The notes under the pieces were generated by a model. It was not told where the DNA came from and searched no databases. It saw nothing but the letters and a program-made list of their open reading frames with translations. Positions 7,926-13,666 of a DNA stretch of 13,666 nt are shown here, in pieces. Origin of the DNA: CAYYNP01 sp964472545 (lineage in GTDB: Bacteria > Planctomycetota > Planctomycetia > Pirellulales > Thermoguttaceae). The stretch is taken from contig CAYYNP010000272.1 of assembly GCA_964472545.1 (NCBI GenBank), forward strand, positions 1-13,666. The letters are read 5' to 3'. A program made the position numbers and the translations under genes. Numbering within the stretch: the first letter of the stretch is position 1; each line of letters begins with the position of its first letter.

Positions 7926-8039
7926 ATGGGGCGGAACTTCAAGAAAGTATAACAAATATCGGTCTTCTGCGCATATCTCTGTTGTCGGTTACCGATTCAG
8001 GCGGCCGAGGCGATCGATTACGTTTCGACGGATGTAGAC

Positions 8040-8045
8040 TATAAT
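8040..8045 (+). promoter_or_regulatory. Perfect TATAAT -10 element before the S41 gene
   Basis: A consensus -10 hexamer lies 30 bases upstream of the ATG at 8076, giving an expected leader of about 25 bases. No good TTGACA match exists at 16-18 bases upstream (best is TTACGT at 8018-8023). The gene may therefore rely on an activator or an alternative sigma factor such as the one encoded divergently. Confidence 0.45.
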
Positions 8046-8060
8046 CGCCAGCGTACCCTG

Positions 8061-8067
8061 AAGGAGG
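8061..8067 (+). promoter_or_regulatory. Strong ribosome binding site of the S41 gene
   Basis: AAGGAGG lies 8 bases before ATG 8076 and 5 bases before an in-frame GTG at 8073. The spacing favours the ATG. Confidence 0.75.
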
Positions 8068-8075
8068 ATGAAGTG

Positions 8076-11021
8076 ATGCCCACCGCCATTCTGTCGCTGG
8101 CCTTGCTGTGCGCCGTCGGGGCAGAGGTTGAGACCAAAGCGGAGCGCGAGACGTACCTCTACGTCACCTCCAGCCCGGCCGGCGCCGAGGTTCTCGTGGA
8201 TGGGCAGCGGGTGGGCACCACGCCCGGGCTCTTCCCATTCAAGCCGGGCGTGCGGCGGGTGATCGTCGAACTAGAAGGCCACGATGAACACGGGCAAGAC
8301 GTCACGATCCGCGCCGGAGACATCAAACGGCTGACGCTCCGGTTGAAGCGACGGGCCGCCGCGGGGACCGCCAACGTCAAGCTCGGGCCGGGCGCAACAC
8401 ATGACGCGATCGTTGCTTGGCTGAAAGACCCGCCTGAAGGATGGGATTTCGTCGAATTGATGACCGCATCCCACGACGTGTCGTCGAAAGGGCCGCAGGG
8501 CGAAATGGCTCCCAAGCAGGCGTCGAGGGTCGTTCTCTCCGGACATGGGAAGCGGTTGGAAGTGGGAGTGTTCGAGTGCGTCAGCCGTGAGCACATCGAG
8601 CAGATGCGCAAGTCGCTGCTGGTGACCGTGCTGCTATCGGAGCAAGACGGGTCGTTGCTCACGCGTGCCAAACTCCCCACCAGCGACTCGCTCTCCTGTG
8701 CTACTTTCGACAAGACTCTGGTGACGTTTTCCGGCGACGGGGTGGACCCCCTGTTCGCCGCTCGCGCCGCCCGGGAATTGGGCTTCGAAGGGAAACTCCA
8801 GATTCCCCTCTGGGCCGATTTGGCGAAACAGCGGGAGTTGCGCCAGCAGGAGAACGTTCGGCTGGTGGTGGGCAAGGAGAAGTTGACGCTCGAAGGGCGG
8901 CCGACGACTTGGCAACAGTTGCCGGAACTCCTCGCAACGATCCCGAATCGGCTAAACACCGGCCTGAACATCGCCAGGACGGCCGACGACTGGGACGTCG
9001 ACGAATGGCGTATCTTGGAGAGCCGGATCCTCGCACAGTGCCGCATTTTCGGTTTCAAATCGTCCACGTTCATCGGCGAGTATCCGCTCGGCTCCCAAGG
9101 GACGCGCTACGTTCGACTGGTGATCGCCGGAGCCCAGAATATGACCGTCGAAGGGCGCAAGGTCCAAGAGAACTCGTTGGTCTCGGAGTTGCTAAGCGTT
9201 CCCGATCGATACCGGGCGACGCTGCAGTTTGCCCGCGCCTCGGACGCAGAAGACGAGATGGACGGCGTTGCGTGGATGTTGACGATGGCGGGATTGTCGG
9301 AGATCGCCACACGTCTCGGATACAAAGACACGGCGTACATTGGCGATCAGCCCCTCGGCTCCACGGCGCCCACGGAGGGCGGCCTAATCGGCGTCTGGTC
9401 CGGTCACCCGTCCGCCCGGGTAGAGGAGGTCCATCTACCGGATGCCGACACGCCGCGAGCCAAGAACGTTCTCGACCTGGCCAGCGGTGAGACCTTCAGA
9501 TTCCCTGAGATGGGCGATCCCCCCGACCCGCGGGTGGTTACTCGACAGGGCAAGGGAGACCTGTTCTTCGATGATGTGCTCGGTTGCCTGCGGGGGGCTA
9601 AGGCGATGCGTTGGGACGGCGAGCGATTTGTGGCCTTTCCACCCAAGAAGCAGCTTGAAGATGCCAGCGGCTATGAATTGCCGGCGCTGCCCTGCCGTCT
9701 GCTGATCACCACGGCGGAGAAGAAGCAATTCGACGTCATCATCCTCTCGACCACCGAGCACGACGGCGGCATCGATCTGACCTACCGGGAAGCCGATCCG
9801 GCCGTCGTTCCGATCCCAGTCGATCCCCCCGGTGCGGCGCCCGTGCCCCCGCGGCTGAACGAAGTCTTCAAACTGATCGAGCGGAACTACGTCGTGGGGA
9901 TCGAGCGCCCCGAACTCGCGGAAGCCGCCATCCAGGGCATCCTCGAGGGGCTCGACGAGCATTCGGAGTACCTCGACCGGGCCGAGTTGACCGCTTTGCG
10001 TGAGCAACTCGCGCAGCAACTCAGCGGCGTCGGTCTTGCGATACGATTCGATGACGAGGCACGCGAGCTGCGCGTGATATCGCCCCTACACAAGATGCCC
10101 GCCTATCGAGCCGGGGTCCGCGCCGGCGACACGATCGTGCAGATCGACGGCATGCCCGCCGACAAGTTGCCGCGCGGCAAGGAACTCACGACCGCGGTGG
10201 TGCTGCTGCGCGGAAAGCCGGGCACGTCGGTAACCGTCGGGCTAAAGCACGCCGGGTTCGACGAGGTCGAGCAGGTCGAGATCGTGCGAGAAGTGATTCG
10301 TATGCCGGCCGTCTTGGGCGACGTACGGAAACCCAACGGCGATTGGCAGTTCATGCTCGACGAGGACCGCAAGATCGGCTACGTCCGATTGAGCCGCTTC
10401 GACCTGCAGGCCACCGACCAACTGAAAGCCGCACTGGACGAACTGACGTCCCGAGGCATGAAGGCCTTCGTGCTCGATCTGCGCAACAGCCCGGGCGGTT
10501 CACTCGTGCAGGCGGTCAAGGTTGCCGATTTGTTCGTCGAGGACGGAGTGATCGTCAGCGTCAAGGATCGCGAAGGGCCCGGCAAGAAGTGGTCGGCCAC
10601 CAAGGAGGGCACGCTCGGCAAGTTCCCCATGGCCGTGTTGGTCAACCGCGACAGCGCGGGCGCCGCGGAGATCGTCGCCGCCTGCCTGCAAGATCACCGA
10701 CGGGCAGTGATCGTCGGCGAGCGGACCTACGGCAAGGGTACCGCGCATAAGATCCTCGAACTCAAGAGTGGCAACGGCGCCTTGAAGCTGCCCACGGCCT
10801 TGTTCCTTCGACCCAACGGCAAGAACATCCACCGATTCGACGGAGCGGAGGAAATGGACGTCTGGGGTGTCCTGCCCGACGAGCAATGTGAAGTCGTGCT
10901 CTCGCAAGAGGAATATCGACAATTGATGGAGAACCGCCGGCAGCGCGACGTCTACGATCCGGAAAAGCCGGCAAACGAATTCGAGGATCAACAACTGCAA
11001 AAGGCAATCGAACGTCTCTAA
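8076..11021 (+). CDS. Exported PEGA-PDZ-S41 protein, nucleophile position Gly
   Basis: This is a 981-residue exported protein. In order: signal peptide (about 1-17); PEGA domain (about 26-92, starting YLYVTSSPAGAEVLVDG); a region without a recognised family (100-260); two tandem copies of a roughly 85-residue module (261-343 and 346-432, both with VRLV, EGR and IG..PLGS); a linker to about 590; PDZ (about 645-740); and an S41 C-terminal-processing-peptidase core (about 765-900). S41 enzymes use a Ser-Lys pair 25 residues apart. Here Lys887 (TYGKGT) is present, but the position 25 upstream is Gly862 in DSAGAAEIV, where the family has SASASE. Ser860 is two residues off. The start is set by AAGGAGG upstream. 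It is divergent from the sigma/kinase genes, and its PEGA domain echoes the kinase's. It could be a periplasmic or cell-surface scaffold or sensor, or an unusual protease. Domain calls are sure; activity doubtful. Confidence 0.9.
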   Translation: MPTAILSLALLCAVGAEVETKAERETYLYVTSSPAGAEVLVDGQRVGTTPGLFPFKPGVRRVIVELEGHDEHGQDVTIRAGDIKRLTLRLKRRAAAGTANVKLGPGATHDAIVAWLKDPPEGWDFVELMTASHDVSSKGPQGEMAPKQASRVVLSGHGKRLEVGVFECVSREHIEQMRKSLLVTVLLSEQDGSLLTRAKLPTSDSLSCATFDKTLVTFSGDGVDPLFAARAARELGFEGKLQIPLWADLAKQRELRQQENVRLVVGKEKLTLEGRPTTWQQLPELLATIPNRLNTGLNIARTADDWDVDEWRILESRILAQCRIFGFKSSTFIGEYPLGSQGTRYVRLVIAGAQNMTVEGRKVQENSLVSELLSVPDRYRATLQFARASDAEDEMDGVAWMLTMAGLSEIATRLGYKDTAYIGDQPLGSTAPTEGGLIGVWSGHPSARVEEVHLPDADTPRAKNVLDLASGETFRFPEMGDPPDPRVVTRQGKGDLFFDDVLGCLRGAKAMRWDGERFVAFPPKKQLEDASGYELPALPCRLLITTAEKKQFDVIILSTTEHDGGIDLTYREADPAVVPIPVDPPGAAPVPPRLNEVFKLIERNYVVGIERPELAEAAIQGILEGLDEHSEYLDRAELTALREQLAQQLSGVGLAIRFDDEARELRVISPLHKMPAYRAGVRAGDTIVQIDGMPADKLPRGKELTTAVVLLRGKPGTSVTVGLKHAGFDEVEQVEIVREVIRMPAVLGDVRKPNGDWQFMLDEDRKIGYVRLSRFDLQATDQLKAALDELTSRGMKAFVLDLRNSPGGSLVQAVKVADLFVEDGVIVSVKDREGPGKKWSATKEGTLGKFPMAVLVNRDSAGAAEIVAACLQDHRRAVIVGERTYGKGTAHKILELKSGNGALKLPTALFLRPNGKNIHRFDGAEEMDVWGVLPDEQCEVVLSQEEYRQLMENRRQRDVYDPEKPANEFEDQQLQKAIERL

Positions 11022-11031
11022 CACTCACCCC

Positions 11032-11283
11032 GCCCATCGTACGCGTCTTTTGGCCCTGCTGTCCGTGGTCTCGATCGCCGGCGAAGCCTGAACCGCCGAG
11101 CAGTTCATCCCGGACGGCAGGGCCTATGCTTTGGGAGCGTGGGAGAGGTGGCGCCAACGGTTTCCCGGCGTCTGCACGGAGGATCAGAGGGTGGACGGCA
11201 AGCTTCTCAACGGAATAACAAGATCGACCGCATGGCCGGGTGCCTCAGCCTACTTGGCCCTCACCTCTGTCAGTTCCTTGTAA
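11032..11283 (+). pseudogene. Possible relic of a small secreted protein gene with in-frame stop
   Basis: A frame with GC-rich third positions reads RLLALLSVVSIAGEA, like a signal peptide, then a TGA at 11089-11091. It then stays open for 63 codons (AEQFIPDGRAYALG...) to a TAA at 11281. It overlaps the 3' end of the opposing gene by about 30 bases. The hydrophobic start followed by an aqueous stretch with natural-looking composition suggests a decayed gene. The stretch is short and has no homolog I recognise, so chance remains a real alternative. Nothing else is visible in the roughly 230 bases between the flanking genes. Confidence 0.25.
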
Positions 11284-12027
11284 TCCAGATATGGCATCAA
11301 CTGGCCCCGGCTCACCATCGCCGTCAACAGTTCGTCGAAGTTCCCCGACCATTGCCAGATCGTCCTGTCCTCGTGCAGCAGCCAACCGACTCTGCCGGTT
11401 GAGCTGACGAGCATCTCGTCTCCCGTGCTGCTGGTGAAGACGAAGGAGGGCTCCTCCCAATCGGTGCCCTTCAGCCAGTCGAACTCGCCGGATTCGATTT
11501 CCATCACGCCTCCCGGCCAAGCTTCAAAGAAGCCGGCTTCAAAGGGCGGCGTGTTGCTCAACTCCGGGAAGTTGACGAAGAAACTGAGTCTCACGTCATC
11601 ATCGTCGAAGTCTGGTGTACGCCGCAACAGCAGGGGTGGAGCGTGGTAATACGTGCCTGAGAGCGACTGACCTCTTCTTATCCGGCGAATCACCTTTTCG
11701 TCGGCGGGCCAATCCGACAGCACGAGCCACGTGTGTCGGCTGCCGAAAGGGGTACTCCGAGTATAATAGGATTCCCAATGGCTCGTGTTGCAGCAACGCC
11801 GCGGCATACGCCCGCAAGCACGCCGGCTTCATCGACGCCCACCGCTCCTGCAACATCAAGCGGACTTCGTCGGCCGATTTGCCGACAAGCTGACGGAACC
11901 AGAAGTCGATGCCCTTCTCGACGTGACGCGGGATCTCGCTGATGGGAAACGTCAGCAAGTCAAAACACTCATACTCCGCCGGAAGCGGGAGGAAGGGGGG
12001 CGGACCGTGGTGTCTCGGGTTACTCAC
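11250..12027 (-). pseudogene. Unrecognised gene interrupted by a one-base frameshift
   Basis: Two frames join to give a continuous protein of about 258 residues. The first runs from a GTG at 12027, preceded by AGGAG five bases upstream (12033-12037), and ends near LGILLYSEYPF. The second resumes with GSRHTWLVLSDWP and continues to the stop at 11250. Removing one T from the run CCCCTTT (mRNA sense, complement of 11746-11752) restores a single frame. The product has no signal peptide or membrane helix. It is rich in tryptophan and acidic residues in its second half (FDDDDVRLSFFVNF; LLHEDRTIWQWSGNF). I do not recognise the family. Composition is less GC-rich than the main operons, in line with an accessory gene. 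The break could be a real mutation, a sequencing error, or a programmed +1 shift at CCC-U. An alternative upstream ATG at 12114 adds a CPDCHG motif but lacks the good ribosome site. Confidence 0.6.
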
Positions 12028-12032
12028 GACGT

Positions 12033-12037
12033 CTCCT
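12033..12037 (-). promoter_or_regulatory. Ribosome binding site deciding the GTG start at 12027
   Basis: AGGAG on the minus strand, five bases before GTG. It is the best Shine-Dalgarno near the gene's 5' end and fixes the start within the N-terminal frame. Confidence 0.6.
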
Positions 12038-12152
12038 GAGGATACAGTCGACCAGGACCGGGAGAAGAAGGAAAAGGACGTTGGCCCGTGGCAGTCGGGG
12101 CAGCCCACCCCCATTCTCTCTGTGGTATCGGATCGCGGGCGGTTCGTGTTTC

Positions 12153-12223
12153 GACAGGATGACAGGATTGACCGGATGGGCTTGAAGCAACTGCCATCAT
12201 CCAGTTGATCCTGTAATCCTGTC
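12153..12223. repeat. GACAGGAT-type imperfect inverted repeat
   Basis: Two 26-base arms (12153-12178 and 12198-12223) pair at 22 of 26 positions around a 19-base loop. Each arm is itself built of 8-9 base direct repeats (GACAGGAT, GACAGGAT, TGACCGGAT). Similar AGGATNACAGGAT palindromes recur between genes in many environmental bacteria including planctomycetes, as I recall. It sits in the 247-base gap after the nuclease gene and before the frameshifted gene, so a transcript would form a long hairpin. There is no following U tract, which argues against a simple terminator. The rest of this gap shows nothing else. Confidence 0.85.
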
Positions 12224-12274
12224 TTCGCCTCTTGTTCTCTCGTTGAACCGGTCCCCTTTCTTTCTAATCCGCTG

Positions 12275-13606
12275 CTACACTCGGCTTCCCATATTCACCG
12301 TTTCCTTCCATACATTCCCGACTACCCGTCGAACGGTGTCTTCATAGTCGTCTATGTAATCCCGTATCTGGCTGTTTGCTCGCGCGATGGATCTGGTCAC
12401 ATCATCAACCGGTTCCTCTTCATCCGTAAGTTCGAACCACGTCTTCGCAAATCCTTCGAGGAGTTCATGGAATGCGTCGGTAACCAGCTTCCGAGTGCGT
12501 TTGCGCCTCTTGCTTTGCTTCAAGATACGTCGAGCCAACTGATATTGCGGGAATCTACTGGACCGATCGCTCAGGATTATCCTCACGAAGAACGGAACAA
12601 TCTGTCGCTTACCATCCTGTGTCAGATGATCCCAGAGCAAGCCCGTCGGCACGGCCATCCTGTTTTCGGCGAAGTACTCGCCGAAAACGTCATCCCACTG
12701 CCTCTGCAATCGTTCCTCGATCTGCCTCTTTTCCTCTGGCCGGAGATATGCGTAACGTGGTGCGAAACTCGTGGTCAGCGACTCAAACGACTCGTTCTCG
12801 AAGTCTTTGGAAAGCGTATCGACGAAGAACTCGACGTCTGCTTCCGTGTGCTTCTTGGGCAATCGTTTGATCAACTCCTTCGCGTACCTCAACAAGTTCT
12901 CCGACTTCCAACTACTGTCGGGTGATTCAAGCGTTGAGAGTGTCTCGCCATGGTTTCGGACGAGTCGCACCAACCCGTGGATCCGTTGTTCCTCGCTTAG
13001 CTTGTCAGCAAACTCGTGAACAACGTTCTTCGTCGCCTTGCTTGAGACGCATTGCTGAACTTGATCTGCAACGACTCCATCCAGCCCAGCTTCAGGCGGG
13101 ATCTCCACCTGCTTCTTCCGCTCGTTGAGAAACCGCTCGGCGGAATAGTGGGGCTGATTCGCCTGGGACAGGTACTTCGTGTGGGCGACAAGGTAGTCTT
13201 CAAGCGGGAATGTTGGGTCAAACAGATCTTCCATGTCGTCACCATGTATCACGAGGACAGACTGCCGCCTGCCTGATCTCAAGGCGTTCAGGAAGTTCTC
13301 CTTCAGAGCTTCGTGCGAGACAAACACACCGACGGTCCCGACGAACTTGCCGTCGACCTTCCCAAGGAAGCGGAAAAGGTCTGATGCGGCCAACCCACTC
13401 TCCACCCACTTCACTTCCAAAAGGGCGCACAGACAGCCGAAGCTGATTGCACCGTCAATCTGTTCTGCCCTACCGTCTTCTGTGTAGAACGGCCGCCTTT
13501 CGAGGAGCCCGTGAGCCTCAAACAGGTCGCAAACCAACGCCTCAAACGCGAGCCCTCGCTGCTGTTTGGAGTCTCTACTCTTACTCCATTTCTCGCGCTT
13601 TAGCAA
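12275..13606 (-). CDS. Mrr-like PD-(D/E)XK restriction endonuclease-type nuclease
   Basis: This is a 443-residue protein whose first 130 residues look like an Mrr-type nuclease domain: Glu22 (GLAFEALVCDLF), Asp51 (EQIDGAIS) and Glu64-x-Lys66 (LLEVKW) give the expected E...D...ExK metal site. A segment follows (76-130: FRFLGKVDGKFVGTVGVFVS, then VLVIHGDDMEDL) like that seen after the catalytic core in other REase-fold proteins. The remaining 300 residues are charged and probably helical, without a domain I know. Such genes are often modification-dependent restriction enzymes or effectors in defence systems; the target here is unknown, and no methyltransferase or partner gene is visible. The start is TTG (13604-13606), the only start codon after an in-frame TGA, with no clear ribosome site. 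Composition is lower in GC than the main operons, suggesting transfer. The gene is complete; whatever lies upstream is cut off by the window end. Fold assignment is fairly sure; defence role is inference. Confidence 0.8.
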   Translation of the reverse strand: MLKREKWSKSRDSKQQRGLAFEALVCDLFEAHGLLERRPFYTEDGRAEQIDGAISFGCLCALLEVKWVESGLAASDLFRFLGKVDGKFVGTVGVFVSHEALKENFLNALRSGRRQSVLVIHGDDMEDLFDPTFPLEDYLVAHTKYLSQANQPHYSAERFLNERKKQVEIPPEAGLDGVVADQVQQCVSSKATKNVVHEFADKLSEEQRIHGLVRLVRNHGETLSTLESPDSSWKSENLLRYAKELIKRLPKKHTEADVEFFVDTLSKDFENESFESLTTSFAPRYAYLRPEEKRQIEERLQRQWDDVFGEYFAENRMAVPTGLLWDHLTQDGKRQIVPFFVRIILSDRSSRFPQYQLARRILKQSKRRKRTRKLVTDAFHELLEGFAKTWFELTDEEEPVDDVTRSIARANSQIRDYIDDYEDTVRRVVGNVWKETVNMGSRV

Positions 13607-13611
13607 CTCGT

Positions 13612-13640
13612 ATTGTAGTGTTTCAACTCAAATGGCACAA
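13612..13640 (-). promoter_or_regulatory. Promoter-like pair directly before the nuclease gene
   Basis: On the minus strand, TTGTGC (13640-13635) and TACAAT (13617-13612) are 17 bases apart. The -10 box ends only five bases before the TTG start, so transcription from it would give an almost or fully leaderless message. Most of the element lies in the 53-bp terminal repeat, and the left copy has the same arrangement with TACACT. Confidence 0.4.
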
Positions 13641-13666
13641 AGTGGAGGGTAGGTGACGATCTCCTC
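13614..13666. repeat. Right copy of 53-bp terminal inverted repeat
   Basis: Exact reverse complement of positions 1-53. It ends eight bases upstream of the nuclease start codon. See the left copy for interpretations. Confidence 0.9.

Noticed and set aside
8159..9073. Long minus-strand frame inside the S41 gene
   Set aside because: The product is Ser/Arg/Pro-rich and lacks domains; the plus-strand gene is supported by signal peptide, PEGA domain and a strong ribosome site.
12467..12925. 152-codon plus-strand frame inside the nuclease gene
   Set aside because: It lies wholly antisense to the nuclease frame, which carries the conserved E...D...ExK site and is much longer.
13614..13666. GTTTCAACTC start of the terminal repeat as a CRISPR repeat
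   Set aside because: Only one copy occurs at each end, 53 bases long, with no spacer-repeat periodicity and no cas gene.

Overview
The window looks like planctomycete chromosome. It is GC-rich, and it pairs an ECF-type sigma factor with a membrane-bound Ser/Thr kinase. PEGA domains occur on two secreted or membrane proteins, and a PilT-type ATPase sits beside a membrane-anchored GspE-like protein. No ribosomal RNA or other marker is present, so the phylum call is inference from gene content.

Layout. Positions 1-560 hold no convincing gene. They start with a 53-bp sequence that recurs, perfectly inverted, at the other end of the window (13614-13666). hisF (634-1419) is a complete histidine/purine-branch cyclase with its own promoter-like sequence. 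A same-strand run at 1531-5959 follows: a PilT-like ATPase, a GspE-like protein with N-terminal membrane segments and degraded nucleotide-binding motifs, a CvpA-family membrane protein and a small two-helix membrane protein. The first two overlap by one base, and the other junctions are short, so they are probably one operon for an envelope or pilus/secretion-related machine. No pilin or secretin gene is visible here.

The kinase gene (5996-7171) and the sigma factor gene (7179-7874) run on the minus strand as a tight pair, sigma first. Divergent from them is a large exported protein (8076-11021) with PEGA, a duplicated module, PDZ and an S41 (C-terminal processing peptidase) domain. At the position where the family has its nucleophilic serine, this protein has glycine. 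The shared divergent region and the PEGA domains on both kinase and S41 protein suggest one signalling unit acting across the membrane.

From about 11022 onward the sequence becomes less GC-rich and looks accessory. There is a possible gene relic, an unrecognised gene with a one-base frameshift (11250-12027), a GACAGGAT-type inverted repeat (12153-12223), and an Mrr-like PD-(D/E)XK nuclease (12275-13606, minus), a candidate defence gene. The nuclease promoter region is the same 53-bp sequence that begins the window, so the window is bounded by inverted copies of one sequence. That could be a real repeat or an assembly boundary.

Most worth attention: the PilT/pseudo-ATPase pair, the S41 protein lacking its expected nucleophile beside a sigma/kinase module, and the nuclease region with its terminal inverted repeat.
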